Source: Bacillus sp. CH140a_4T (lineage in GTDB: Bacteria > Bacillota > Bacilli > Bacillales > Bacillaceae_G). Taken from it: a DNA stretch of 64,000 nt. The notes under the pieces were generated by a model that worked only from the letters and a program-made list of their open reading frames with translations, searched no databases and was not told where the DNA came from. How positions within the stretch are numbered: position 1 is the stretch's first letter; every line of letters starts with the position of its first letter. A program made the position numbers and the translations under genes. The stretch covers positions 620,001 through 684,000 of the forward strand of contig NZ_WBPF01000016.1 of NCBI RefSeq assembly GCF_008923725.1. The letters are read 5' to 3'. This document shows positions 35,085-44,056 of the stretch, piece by piece.

Positions 35085-35168
35085 TGTTAGCCCCCCATTT
35101 AAACATTTCTATTTCTTTTATTTTAGCGTATATGTATAAAGACAATATGCTTTTAAACAGCAATTTCA

Positions 35169-35198
35169 TTGACGAAATATATGCTATTACAGTAGTAT
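35169..35198 (+). promoter_or_regulatory. Candidate promoter of the 75-residue ORF
   Basis: TTGACG (35169-35174), 18-base spacer, TAGTAT (35193-35198). CTATTAC (35184-35190) and GTAATAG (35211-35217) form an inverted repeat around the -10 and could be an operator. Confidence 0.45.
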
Positions 35199-35253
35199 AC
35201 TATTTAGTGTGTAATAGTACTAGCAATGAATACGCTGTAGGGGGTTTAGTATA

Positions 35254-35481
35254 TTGTTAGATGCGATAAAAATGACGGATATGAGAATTCCGGCGAATGC
35301 TATCATTCATGTAGAAGAGATGAAAGGTGGAGTCGTGTTATCCGTTGAAGTAGACGGCCAAATTATTTATACGATGGCTTATGATGAAGAAACAGATAGT
35401 TATGCTGAATTATATGATCGAAACGATAAGAGGGCGTGCCAAGTACATGAGGATTTTATGGGATGGTCACTTCTTCATTAA
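35254..35481 (+). CDS. Hypothetical 75-residue protein
   Basis: TTG start after GTAGGGGGTTTAG. The sequence MLDAIKMTDMRIPANAIIHVEEMKGGVVLSVEVDGQIIYTMAYDEETDSY... is soluble, with alternating beta strands and an acidic middle. Family not recognised. Divergent from the Crp/Fnr gene and closed by its own terminator. Confidence 0.7.
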   Translation: MLDAIKMTDMRIPANAIIHVEEMKGGVVLSVEVDGQIIYTMAYDEETDSYAELYDRNDKRACQVHEDFMGWSLLH

Positions 35482-35512
35482 AAAAGATGTCAATATGACA
35501 TCTTTTTTTATT
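35480..35512 (+). terminator. Terminator of the 75-residue ORF
   Basis: AAAAAAGATGTCA pairs with TGACATCTTTTTTT around ATA. Confidence 0.9.
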
Positions 35513-35655
35513 AAACCGATAGAATATACAAAGAAATGAAATATAAGGATAAAATTTGTAATAAATGATTTTGCATTGTTAGCACTTTGTAACTGCAAGT
35601 AAATTATTTTTTCGCTATCATAAAGATAACAGTCGCAGTTATAGGAGTGGTCAAC

Positions 35656-35748
35656 TTGAAGAAAGTACATATTTCCAATTATATGTTATTATGTGTTTGT
35701 TTAATTTTATTTGTTCTTTTAGGAGGATTTTTATATTCATGTGTATAA
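35656..35748 (+). CDS. Possible 30-residue membrane peptide
   Basis: TTG start at 35656 with ATAGGAGTGG seven bases upstream. The peptide is a short basic N-terminus (MKKVHISNY) followed by one hydrophobic helix (MLLCVCLILFVLLGGFLYSCV), then TAA and a terminator-like hairpin at 35753-35778. The site, topology and position make a real small protein plausible, but it is too short to prove. Confidence 0.45.
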   Translation: MKKVHISNYMLLCVCLILFVLLGGFLYSCV

Positions 35749-35751
35749 GAA

Positions 35752-35780
35752 AAAACGCATTCTAAAAAGAACGCGTTATA
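35752..35780 (-). terminator. Terminator of the TSUP exporter gene
   Basis: AACGCATTCT pairs with AGAACGCGTT (one mismatch) around AAAA; minus-strand T residues follow. It may also end the 30-residue ORF. Confidence 0.75.
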
Positions 35781-36576
35781 AAAAAGAAGTAATGATTAAT
35801 CTAGTTCCGAGAATAATTAATGTGATACGTAATAAATTAATTACGGCCTTACCACTTAATTTTGTATTAATATAAGCCCCGATTTTTCCGCCAATCCATG
35901 CACCAGGAATAAGAATTAATGCGTAAATCCAGCTGACATTTCCAAGAGAGATGTGAGTTGCAGAACTTACAATGGCTGATAGAAATACGATAAACATCGA
36001 AGTTGCTACAGCAATATGTGCTGGGAATGCAAAAAGTAGCATCATTGCTGGAACAAGTAAGGCACCGCCGCCAATTCCAAATAACCCAGATATAAAACCA
36101 ACTATAAAGGCGATAAAGATAGCGAGAAGCGGTGGGAATTGATAGTGTACAGTGTTTCCTTCGTTATCTGTAAAAGAACGCTTAATTACCGTCATATTTG
36201 ATAAAGAAAGAGGGTTTAATTTGTCTCGTAACATAAGAAGAATGGAGACGAAAATAAGGAAAATCCCAAAATATAAAGAAAATGTATCTTGGTTTAAAAA
36301 TTTGTTTGCCCACGAGCCGATGATACCACCAGGGCCACTCCCGATAAATAAAATAAGTCCACTTTTGTAATCTACTCGTTTATGTTTCATATAAGTAAGG
36401 GTGGAAGATAGTCCTGTAAAAACGACTGTTACCATTGAAGTTCCTACTGCAAGTTGTGGTGATAGACTGTGTAATCCGATTAATAACGGAACAATAATAA
36501 TTCCGCCACCAAGCCCGACTAGACTTCCGACTGTCCCGGCGATTAGCCCGATGAAAAGTAACATGATGTATTCCAA
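35776..36576 (-). CDS. Sulfite exporter TauE/SafE (TSUP) family membrane protein
   Basis: A 266-residue polytopic protein with the internal duplication of the TSUP family: LIAGTVGSLVGLGGGIIIVPLLIGL at the N-terminus and FISGLFGIGGGALLVPAMMLLF in the second half. Family members export sulfite or sulfoacetate or move other small anions. I chose the TTG at 36576, nine bases after GAGGAG; an in-frame start at 36621 would add 15 residues (MYNNWWISYIEELAI) without a site. There are no sulfur genes next to it, so the substrate is open. Confidence 0.87.
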   Translation of the reverse strand: MEYIMLLFIGLIAGTVGSLVGLGGGIIIVPLLIGLHSLSPQLAVGTSMVTVVFTGLSSTLTYMKHKRVDYKSGLILFIGSGPGGIIGSWANKFLNQDTFSLYFGIFLIFVSILLMLRDKLNPLSLSNMTVIKRSFTDNEGNTVHYQFPPLLAIFIAFIVGFISGLFGIGGGALLVPAMMLLFAFPAHIAVATSMFIVFLSAIVSSATHISLGNVSWIYALILIPGAWIGGKIGAYINTKLSGKAVINLLRITLIILGTRLIITSFL

Positions 36577-36649
36577 AATTGCCAACTCCTCTATATAACT
36601 TATCCACCAATTATTATACACGCTTTTTAATAAGAAAAAGGTTTGTTCA

Positions 36650-36693
36650 CAAAAAAGTCGTCTTCCTAGAAAAATAAGGAAGACGACTTTTAA
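36650..36693 (-). terminator. Terminator of pit
   Basis: AAAAGTCGTCTTCCT pairs with AGGAAGACGACTTTT (36654-36692), perfect 15-bp stem. Confidence 0.92.
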
Positions 36694-37692
36694 TTAAAAG
36701 ATTAAGTGTAATAAAGAGTAAAATAATGCAGCTAACGAAGCTGAAATAGGAAGTGTAATAACCCATGTAATTAACATGCGTTTTGCAGTTCCCCATTTTA
36801 CACCTTTCACACGATGTGAAGCACCAACCCCTAAAATAGAAGAAGAGATAACGTGCGTTGTACTAACTGGTAAGTGAATGAATGTTGCACCGAAAATAAC
36901 AAGTGATGATGATAAATCAGCAGCTACCCCATTTACAGGACGAATTTTCATAATTTGTCCACCGACAGTTTTAATAATTTTCCATCCGCCGACAGAAGTA
37001 CCAAGACCCATTGCGATTGCACAAGATAATTGTACCCAGAACGGGATGTCGTCAGAAGTATGATAGTTATTGGCCATAAGAGCCATCGTAATGATTCCCA
37101 TTGCTTTTTGTGCATCATTTGTACCATGTGTATAAGCTTGTAATGCTGCAGTGAAGATCTGGAATATACGGAAGTTTTTGTTCGTTTTCGTTAAGTTAAA
37201 GTTTTTAAAGACCACTTTAAAAATACTGTATACGATATAACCAATAACAAAAGCGATAATCGGTGAAATGATTAAAGCTTCAAGAATTTTTATGAACCCT
37301 TTAAGATTTAAAGAGCTAATACCAGCAGCAGCGATAGCTGCACCTGCGATTGAGCCAATAATTGCATGCGAAGAACTACTTGGAATACCGTAGTACCAAG
37401 TAATTAAATTCCAAGCTATTGCCGCAAGTAAAGCAGCTAAAATTACAAGAGAACCATTTTGCAAGGCAAATGGATCAACGATATCTTTTGTAATCGTTTT
37501 TGCTACACCTGTAAATGTCATCGCACCTAAAAAGTTCATAATAGCTGCCATAATAATTGCATGTCTAGGCTTTAGAGCTTTCGTTGAAACAGCCGTTGCA
37601 ATAGCGTTTGCTGTATCGTGAAATCCATTGATAAAGTCAAAAGCTAAAGCGCAAATGACTACTAAAACGGTCAGTATCAAGAGTGTATCCAT
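36694..37692 (-). CDS. pit: Low-affinity inorganic phosphate transporter, PiT family
   Basis: A 332-residue membrane protein with the two PiT signature repeats: FDFINGFHDTANAIATAVSTKAL near residue 19 and TAALQAYTHGTNDAQKAMGII in the second half, both with the conserved GxxD/N-x2-N/K pattern. It moves phosphate (or metal-phosphate) with protons. Start ATG at 37692, eight bases after AAGGAG; the in-frame TTG two codons earlier is too close to that site. It is 11 bases downstream of the DUF47 gene, the usual partner. Confidence 0.9.
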   Translation of the reverse strand: MDTLLILTVLVVICALAFDFINGFHDTANAIATAVSTKALKPRHAIIMAAIMNFLGAMTFTGVAKTITKDIVDPFALQNGSLVILAALLAAIAWNLITWYYGIPSSSSHAIIGSIAGAAIAAAGISSLNLKGFIKILEALIISPIIAFVIGYIVYSIFKVVFKNFNLTKTNKNFRIFQIFTAALQAYTHGTNDAQKAMGIITMALMANNYHTSDDIPFWVQLSCAIAMGLGTSVGGWKIIKTVGGQIMKIRPVNGVAADLSSSLVIFGATFIHLPVSTTHVISSSILGVGASHRVKGVKWGTAKRMLITWVITLPISASLAALFYSLLHLIF

Positions 37693-37703
37693 GATCAAAC
37701 TCC

Positions 37704-38324
37704 TTACGCGTTCTTCATAATAATTGTTTCTAATACGTTTGCAACGCTTTGGCAGCTATCCGCTACTTCTTCAAGCTCTTCGTAAATCTCTTTGTATTGA
37801 ATAATCTTAATCGGATCTTTCTCACGAGAGAATAAGTGCTTAATCGCATGACGGCGAATATCATCACATTGTGATTCATAATCCTTAATCTTAATCGCGT
37901 TCGTACGAATGTCGACTAACTTCTTTTTAGACAGTAGTTCAACAGAATTTGCAATCTCAATCGCACATTGATTAATTGCTTCAACGAATTTAATCATGTA
38001 TTCATCAGCTTCTGTAATAGAATACATTTCGAATAGACCAGCACTATGATCTAATCCGTCTAATACATCATCCATACTCATTGCAAGTTGTAGGATGTCC
38101 TCACGTTCAATAGGAGTAATAAACGCTTTGTTTAGCTCCATAATGATTTCGTGAATAAATGAGTCACCTTTTGACTCATACTCTTTCATGCGCATAGAAA
38201 ACTCTTTTAAATCGCTAGCATTTTTAATTTTATACTCCACGAAAAACTGCGCGCCTTCTTTTAAATTTTCGGAAACATTCATTAACATTTCAGAAAATTT
38301 ATCTTTTTTTGATTTAAAGACCAT
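37704..38324 (-). CDS. DUF47/PhoU-like accessory protein of the Pit transporter
   Basis: A 206-residue helical cytosolic protein of the DUF47 family (YkaA/TIGR00153 type). Typical motifs are MKEYESKGDSFIHEI near residues 47-61, TPIEREDILQLAMSMDDVLD near 71-90 and IKDYESQCDDIRR near 146-158. The paired acidic ExxxD repeats coordinate metal clusters in PhoU-like folds. It is co-transcribed with pit and probably modulates it. Start ATG at 38324 follows GGGGGTAAC. Confidence 0.88.
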   Translation of the reverse strand: MVFKSKKDKFSEMLMNVSENLKEGAQFFVEYKIKNASDLKEFSMRMKEYESKGDSFIHEIIMELNKAFITPIEREDILQLAMSMDDVLDGLDHSAGLFEMYSITEADEYMIKFVEAINQCAIEIANSVELLSKKKLVDIRTNAIKIKDYESQCDDIRRHAIKHLFSREKDPIKIIQYKEIYEELEEVADSCQSVANVLETIIMKNA

Positions 38325-38636
38325 TATTAGTTACCCCCACAAAAGTAATATATGTAAAATATATTGGCTAGTCAATTCTAACAAAAAACTGTCGTTTTTT
38401 AAAACATTTTATCGAAAAGTTTACAAAAACTTAACATAACTCTCATTGTTGTATTAATAATATTAATAATCAATATTGAATATCTTACTTGTAGAATGTC
38501 CTTTTCTTGCAAAAAGTATGAATGTGAAAGAAAAGCTTTACACTACAGGAAAGACTACGTTATTATAATAAATTTAAAAGGAGGTATATTCTTCCTTTTG
38601 AAAAGAAGAGTGTAAACAAACGAAGGAAGTGAACGA
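38325..38636. other. 312-base divergent intergenic region (DUF47-pit / class A PBP)
   Basis: No gene seen. It contains the PBP promoter at 38537-38566. The promoter of the DUF47-pit pair should lie near 38340-38420 on the minus strand, but I see no clear match. Confidence 0.6.
38537..38566 (+). promoter_or_regulatory. Sigma-A-type promoter of the class A PBP gene
   Basis: TTTACA (38537-38542), 18-base spacer, TATTAT (38561-38566), 71 bases before the start codon. Confidence 0.6.
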
Positions 38637-40679
38637 ATGAAATTGAAGAACACTCACTTAAAAAACATGCGGGAGTGGTTCAACAAGAGGAAGAAACTTC
38701 GTAATTCATTAATTGTATTAGGAAGTTTACTTGCTACTCTATTTATTGCTATAAATATAATAATTTCTATTCAAGACATATCTGAATTAAAACAAGCTGT
38801 TCCGCAACCAACCTTAATTTATGATGCAAATAATGAAGTTGCGACTAAATTAGCTTCTTCTAAAACAGAAGGTGTTAAAAGGAAAGATATTCCTGATATT
38901 ATGGTACAGGCAATTGTTGCAGTAGAAGATAAGGAATTTTTTAACCATCACGGTATTTACTATAGTGGAATTATAAGTGCAGTTTTTAAAAATATTACAG
39001 CAGGAGAAGTTGTAGCAGGGGGAAGTACAATTACACAACAACTTGCGAAAAATGTATTTCTGACACAAGATCGCACATACTCTCGAAAAATAAAGGAATA
39101 TTTTTTAACAAAAAAAATAGAGCGTACGTATACGAAAGATGAAATTATTGAAATGTATATGAATCAAATTTATTTTGGTGAAGGTGCTTGGGGGATAAAA
39201 AGGGCAGCTAAATCTTATTTTGATAAAGATGTAAAAGATTTAACAGTTTCAGAAGCTGCAACGATTGCAGGCTTGATTAAAGCACCGTCTGCGTATTCGC
39301 CTTATAAAAACTTTAATAAGTCAATCGAACGACGTAATGTCGTATTAAGTTTAATGAAAGAGCAAGGATATATTTCTGACGAACAGTATAATAAAGAAAA
39401 AGAGAGCGGCCTTGTATTAAAACGTGGTGTGGATGATAAATACAAGGGGAAATACTCTCAATATGTAGACTATATTGTTAGGGAAGCGATGGACAAGTAC
39501 GAATTAACACAAAATGAAATTTTAGCGGGTGGTTATCGTATTTATACAGAGCTTGATCCGAAAAAACAACAGGCTGTGGAAGACGTTGTGAATAATGAGA
39601 GTTATTTCAAAGATAATGGATCGGACCAGCTTATGCAAACGGGTGTAGTTCTTATGAATCCAAAAACAGGTGGTGTACCAGCTTTAGTTGGAGGTAGAGG
39701 TCCGTATCAGTTTTTACAGTTTAACCATGCAACCCAATTAAAAAGACAACCGGGCTCAACGTTAAAGCCTCTGGCTGTATATGTACCAGCGTTAGAGGAA
39801 GGGTATGAAGTATACGATATATTAAAAGATGAACCATTTAATATTAAAGAATATAAACCACAAAATAGTGATCATACTTTTCACGGTGATGTGACAATGT
39901 ATGAAGCCGTGGCAAAGTCGTACAATGTGTCAGCTGTTTGGCTATTGGAGCAAATCGGATTAGATAAAGGATTGAAATCTTTAGAGCGATTTGGTATTCC
40001 ATTAGTGCCAGAAGATCGTACGTATCCGATTGCTTTAGGCGGGATGCATGTGGGAACCTCTCCGTTTGTAATGGCTCAAGCGTATAGTACATTTGCAAAT
40101 GACGGTGTTCAAGTGGAAGCTCATGCGATTAGGGAGATACAAAATGCTGAAGGTGAAACAATTGGAAAGTGGTATAAGAAAGAGACACGGGTGACGAGCG
40201 AGAAAATTGCTCAAAAGATGACATATTTATTAAAAGGTGTTGTTGAAAAGGGAACGGGCGAAAAGGCGAAAGTTTATAATGTTGATACGGCAGGTAAGAC
40301 AGGAACTACTCAAATTGTAAATGGACCGAGCACTGGTGCAAAGGATTCATGGTTTGTTGGATACACACCAGATTTAGTAGGTGCGATTTGGGTAGGATAT
40401 GATAAAACAGATAGTGATCATTATGTTCCGGGGGGAAGTCAAATTACGACGACAATGTTCCGGGATATTATGAAAAAAGCGAATGTCAATCCAGCTCAAA
40501 AAGCATTCCAGTTATCGCTCATATCTGAGGCTGATTATAAAAAACAATTGACTACAATAGAAGAGGAAAAACGAAGAAAAGAAGAAGAGAAGAGAAGGAA
40601 AGAGGAGGAACAACAGCGAAAACAAGAGCAACAGGAGTGGCTTGATAAAGTGAAAGAGTGGATTCCTTCATTTTGGTGA
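38637..40679 (+). CDS. Class A penicillin-binding protein (glycosyltransferase/transpeptidase)
   Basis: A 680-residue bifunctional peptidoglycan synthase. A transmembrane anchor spans about 23-46. The GT51 domain has the catalytic Glu97 in EDKEFFNHHG, GGSTITQQLAKN at 128-139 and YMNQIYFGEGAWGI. The transpeptidase has the active Ser374 in STLK, SYN at 428-430 and KTGTT at 554-558. The C-terminal tail is a charged Glu/Lys/Arg repeat (EEKRRK units) of about 35 residues. Length and features are closest to B. subtilis PbpF/PbpG (PBP2c/PBP2d); which one is not decided. Monocistronic. Confidence 0.93.
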   Translation: MKLKNTHLKNMREWFNKRKKLRNSLIVLGSLLATLFIAINIIISIQDISELKQAVPQPTLIYDANNEVATKLASSKTEGVKRKDIPDIMVQAIVAVEDKEFFNHHGIYYSGIISAVFKNITAGEVVAGGSTITQQLAKNVFLTQDRTYSRKIKEYFLTKKIERTYTKDEIIEMYMNQIYFGEGAWGIKRAAKSYFDKDVKDLTVSEAATIAGLIKAPSAYSPYKNFNKSIERRNVVLSLMKEQGYISDEQYNKEKESGLVLKRGVDDKYKGKYSQYVDYIVREAMDKYELTQNEILAGGYRIYTELDPKKQQAVEDVVNNESYFKDNGSDQLMQTGVVLMNPKTGGVPALVGGRGPYQFLQFNHATQLKRQPGSTLKPLAVYVPALEEGYEVYDILKDEPFNIKEYKPQNSDHTFHGDVTMYEAVAKSYNVSAVWLLEQIGLDKGLKSLERFGIPLVPEDRTYPIALGGMHVGTSPFVMAQAYSTFANDGVQVEAHAIREIQNAEGETIGKWYKKETRVTSEKIAQKMTYLLKGVVEKGTGEKAKVYNVDTAGKTGTTQIVNGPSTGAKDSWFVGYTPDLVGAIWVGYDKTDSDHYVPGGSQITTTMFRDIMKKANVNPAQKAFQLSLISEADYKKQLTTIEEEKRRKEEEKRRKEEEQQRKQEQQEWLDKVKEWIPSFW

Positions 40680-40682
40680 AAG

Positions 40683-40718
40683 AAAGAGGCGAATAACAAC
40701 ATTCGCCTCTTTTTCGTA
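40683..40718 (+). terminator. Terminator of the PBP gene
   Basis: AAGAGGCGAAT pairs with ATTCGCCTCTT (six-base loop), then TTTTC. Confidence 0.92.
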
Positions 40719-40728
40719 TGAAAAACAA

Positions 40729-40790
40729 AATGAAACTTTAATCGGTGGAGATTTTTGTCTATTCCTACTATTTATTAATCCATATCCATT
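40729..40790 (+). repeat. 3'-end hairpin repeat, diverged copy E
   Basis: AAATGAAACTTTAATCGGTGGAG matches the head of copies B and C with a few changes; the closing strand is eroded. It lies 50 bases after the PBP stop, behind the terminator. Confidence 0.4.
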
Positions 40791-40803
40791 AAGGTACATA
40801 ATA

Positions 40804-41232
40804 TTACTCGTTAAGTAAAATGTTCGTACTGCCAAAGGATTCGGAATCGTATGTGACGACTATTTTCCCTTTACTAATAGGTTCGTAAAGTAATTCTTCT
40901 TCGTAATTACCATTATTTTCATTGTGGATAGAAAGTGTGATTTCATCGATTTTTTTATTTGTATACTGGTCTTTAATCGTTTCAGCAATTTGAAGTAACG
41001 CTTCGGAACTAGAAGCTTTCGTAATAAGCATTCCTTTTATAACTTTTTTTTCATTATTTGTGGTATTGGAATAAGGGATGTTACTTTGCTTTGTATACAA
41101 AAGTTTGTATGGAACAGTTTTTCTCTCTGCCTTTGATATTATGGAATATTTTAGAGTTAAAAAAAATCCTACACATAAAATGATGCATATCATAAGAGCA
41201 AACCAAGTGCGCATTAGTGACATAACTCTCAT
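40804..41232 (-). CDS. Membrane-anchored protein of unknown function
   Basis: A 142-residue protein with an N-terminal signal anchor (residues 7-27, TWFALMICIILCVGFFLTLKY) and an extracytoplasmic domain (KVIKGMLITKASSSEALLQIAETIKDQYTNKKIDEITLSIH...). Start ATG at 41232 is six bases after AAAGAGGG; the ATG two codons earlier is too close. I do not recognise a family. Confidence 0.65.
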   Translation of the reverse strand: MRVMSLMRTWFALMICIILCVGFFLTLKYSIISKAERKTVPYKLLYTKQSNIPYSNTTNNEKKVIKGMLITKASSSEALLQIAETIKDQYTNKKIDEITLSIHNENNGNYEEELLYEPISKGKIVVTYDSESFGSTNILLNE

Positions 41233-41427
41233 TATCATCCCTCTTTCATATCTTTGACTTCAATATTTATCATACAAAATGAGGATTAAGATAGAGTAAA
41301 TTTGAGGTAAAGAAACGTAAAGAAGGAGCACTTATCCTCCCAAATAAGTGCTCCTTTCTATATAAAGAGAGATTTAATGCACGGTTAAACAATACATATT
41401 ATTATAAATATACTTATTGAGTGAAAA

Positions 41428-42403
41428 TTAGTAAATTCGGAATACAGATAGTGTTGCAGTTGTATCGCCTGTGTTAGGAATAGAAATAGTGTTTGCTGTA
41501 GGTTGTACAGAAATCGTTGTACCAGCTTGTAAAGTGACAATTGTAGAGAAAGAAACAGCACTACCGATAACGTTAGTCGAGAAATTACGAGTAGGTGGTT
41601 GGCCATTGAATGAAATACCGAATCCAAATGGTGAAGATCCTGGGAAAGTTGTAGACGCTGAGAACTAATATCGTATACGCCTGTTTCTAAAATTGTTAAA
41701 GTATCTGCAGTATCATTAAAATTAATATTATTTATTTCAAAAACTTGATTGAATTGGATGTTTGTTCCAGGTGATATGGTTTGTGGATTTGAGTTTCCGA
41801 TTGCCGCGATAGTTACAGGAATTGGAGTACCCGCTGGTCCAGTAGCGCCAGTTGTACCTTGAGGTACAAGTAGCCCCTTGAGCCCCAGCCGGTCCTTGAG
41901 GTCCAGTAGCACCCTGAGGCCCGGTAGCGCCAGTAGCGCCTGTTGCTCCTCCTCCAAGGCAACCTGATCCGTATTGAATTAGGATAGTTTGGATTTCTGT
42001 TATGAGTTTAACTAGTTTGTCGATTGTACAACAATCTACTTTGAATAACTTAGCAATATACAATAAATAATTAAGCAAGCTTTGTAGCTCAACGTACAAT
42101 GCTCCGCATGAGAATGGCTTTGTCGTTAAAATAGTTAATAGATTAGCAATAATAGAATTTCCAATTTGTTTTTGTGCAGGAGATAAATCTAAGAGATTGA
42201 GGAATTTTTGAAGGTTATTTAGGGCATCAATTAAGTTATCAATATTATATTGAGAAGGGTTTTGAAAGACAGCTTGAATAGCTTGACCAAGGGCTTGAAG
42301 AGGTCTAACAAACTCTGTAAGTTCGGACTTAGAGATGTTAATAAAACTACAAGCTCTTACTTCGCAACAATCATTACCATAAAATACTTTTCCTTTCTTT
42401 CAT
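41428..42403 (-). pseudogene. Collagen-like (exosporium-type) protein gene, disrupted by frameshifts
   Basis: Read on the minus strand, the remains of one gene are spread over frames. The N-terminal domain (DCCEVRACSFINISKSEL... through CCTIDKLVKLITEIQTIL, from about 42389 to 41980) is open but has no start codon. The only ATG (42403) is one base out of frame and meets a stop after nine codons. Then come about 13 Gly-X-Y triplets (GATGATGATGPQGATGPQGPAG...). Near 41866 the frame shifts by one; near 41662 it shifts back. The C-terminal domain (ending TGDTTATLSVFRIY) then closes at 41428. In the first frame a stop at 41737 cuts the protein. The layout matches Bacillus collagen-like spore surface proteins with a 'collagen-like repeat preface' domain and a BclA-like C-terminal domain, from memory. 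It is probably non-functional unless the sequence has errors. Confidence 0.82.
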
Positions 42404-42557
42404 AGAATCAATAGTCGTTACTATATATTAAAATGAAAATTATACTAAATTCGTGATGGACAAACTACTATTTCTAAAAAAATAAGAATTTTGCCTATCA
42501 AGCAAAAATAATTAAGAAATAGTGAAAGATTTATAGATCGTAAAGAAGGATAGTTTA

Positions 42558-42608
42558 ACATAAAAAAAGCATGCTAATTGTTAGGAGTATATAACAATTG
42601 GCATGCAG
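42558..42608 (-). terminator. Terminator of the PAS sensor kinase gene
   Basis: GCATGCTAATTGTT pairs with AACAATTGGCATGC (one G-U/mismatch); on the minus strand TTTTTTTATG follows. Confidence 0.88.
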
Positions 42609-42624
42609 TTTGTGAAGGAGTACC

Positions 42625-43896
42625 TCATGTGTATTCATTTAATCTTTCAATAGTCGTTTTAGGTAAAATTGGAATTGAAATAGTGAAAGTTGTACCATCT
42701 TGATTACTAGTCATTTTTAATGTACCGTTATGATTTTGAATAATTTTCTTCGTTACTGACAAGCCCAGTCCTGTGCCCGAATCTTTTGTTGAGAAGAATG
42801 GATCAAAGATATATTCTTGAATGGCTGTGGGAATACCAATTCCATTATCAGTGAAAGTAATACGGACAAAATTATCCAGGCGATAACTAGTGATTTGGAT
42901 AGAAAGTTTTTTTTCACTTTGAGCATCGACAGCGTTCTGAAATAAGTTTAAAAAAACTTGCACAAGTTCGTGACGATCGATATGGACTAATATATCATCT
43001 AATTCGGTAGAAAAATTATAATCAATTGAAATGTTGTGTAAAAAGACTTCACTAGCTAGTAACTGTTGAATATACTCTCGTAAAAATGTATTAATAGGAA
43101 ACGGTTCTCTTGTAAATTCGCGTGTTTTTGAAATAGATAAAAATTTTGTAATAATACTATTTGCACGATCTAATTCAGGGATAAGTAAGTTTTTAAATAA
43201 TTCTTTATTAGACGGAGAAACACTTTCTTGTAAAAATTGTAAATAACCCCGTACGGTTGTAAGAGGATTACGTACTTCATGTGCAATACCAGCTGCGATT
43301 CGTCCCGCTAAAGAAAACTTCTCTGCATCACGTTCTGTGTTTAAATAATGAAAGACACTAATAACTCTAAAAATCTCTCCGTTATAATCACGAATAATTC
43401 GGTTATTTATAATGCCGTAGTTTTTGTCTAAAACTTCTTCATTATATATTTCTGTTCCCGTTCTTAATGTTTCAAGAGCTTTAATTTTTTCTTCTGGCAA
43501 GTTTAGTAATTGTTGAATTGGTTTTCCAATTATATCATTTCGTATTACACCAAAATCATCTGCTGCAGCTTGATTACATAAAGTTATATTTCCTTTATTA
43601 TCAACAAAGGTTACATGATGTGAAAAAGCATCAAAAATATGAACAAAGTATGTTTCAAGTTGTTCAAATAAAAATAATGAATCGCAAGTAAGTTGAAAAT
43701 CAGCCTCTTTATTTTCTTTTTGTATGTTTTGAATGGAATGAGTCGTTCTCGTTTTCTTTATGTGTAAACCAATATGTGGATTTTTGTATGTGAAATGATG
43801 TGGCAATTGATTCACAAGTTCTTCATAAAAACGCACTTTATTTTCTAGTTCTTCTATTCGTTTTTCATGAGATACAATATCATCGTGTGGAAGCAT
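42625..43896 (-). CDS. Cytosolic PAS-domain sensor histidine kinase (sporulation-kinase type)
   Basis: A 423-residue soluble kinase: N-terminal coiled coil (residues 9-30), PAS domain (about 80-190, with HVTFVDNKGNITLCNQAA), HisKA with phosphoacceptor His206 in GIAHEVRNPLTTVRGYLQFL, and HATPase with NLFQNAVDAQ, DNGIGIP and STKDSGTGLGLSVTKKI. The HEVRNPLT signature is that of the KinA-E/Spo0A phosphorelay kinases. No response regulator is adjacent, as expected for a phosphorelay kinase. From memory, B. anthracis has such a kinase (BA1478) in about this genome region. Start at 43896 follows GAGGGG. Confidence 0.85.
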   Translation of the reverse strand: MLPHDDIVSHEKRIEELENKVRFYEELVNQLPHHFTYKNPHIGLHIKKTRTTHSIQNIQKENKEADFQLTCDSLFLFEQLETYFVHIFDAFSHHVTFVDNKGNITLCNQAAADDFGVIRNDIIGKPIQQLLNLPEEKIKALETLRTGTEIYNEEVLDKNYGIINNRIIRDYNGEIFRVISVFHYLNTERDAEKFSLAGRIAAGIAHEVRNPLTTVRGYLQFLQESVSPSNKELFKNLLIPELDRANSIITKFLSISKTREFTREPFPINTFLREYIQQLLASEVFLHNISIDYNFSTELDDILVHIDRHELVQVFLNLFQNAVDAQSEKKLSIQITSYRLDNFVRITFTDNGIGIPTAIQEYIFDPFFSTKDSGTGLGLSVTKKIIQNHNGTLKMTSNQDGTTFTISIPILPKTTIERLNEYT

Positions 43897-44056
43897 AAAT
43901 AAATAACCCCTCAATTTAAAAATTCTTCCATCTAGTATATCATATTTTTATACGGATACTCTGAAAGAAGGGACTACTTAATGAAATTGATTAGTCGAAG
44001 TGTTCAGGAAGTGAGTTGAATGAACAGAAGGTGAAGTGAAAAAGGGAGGGATATAT

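Noticed and set aside
41385..41427. Minus-strand ORF end at 41385 as the true end of the collagen-like gene
   Set aside because: After the shift near 41662 this frame gives nonsense (Leu/Ser/His-rich), whereas the other frame gives a coherent C-terminal domain ending at 41428.
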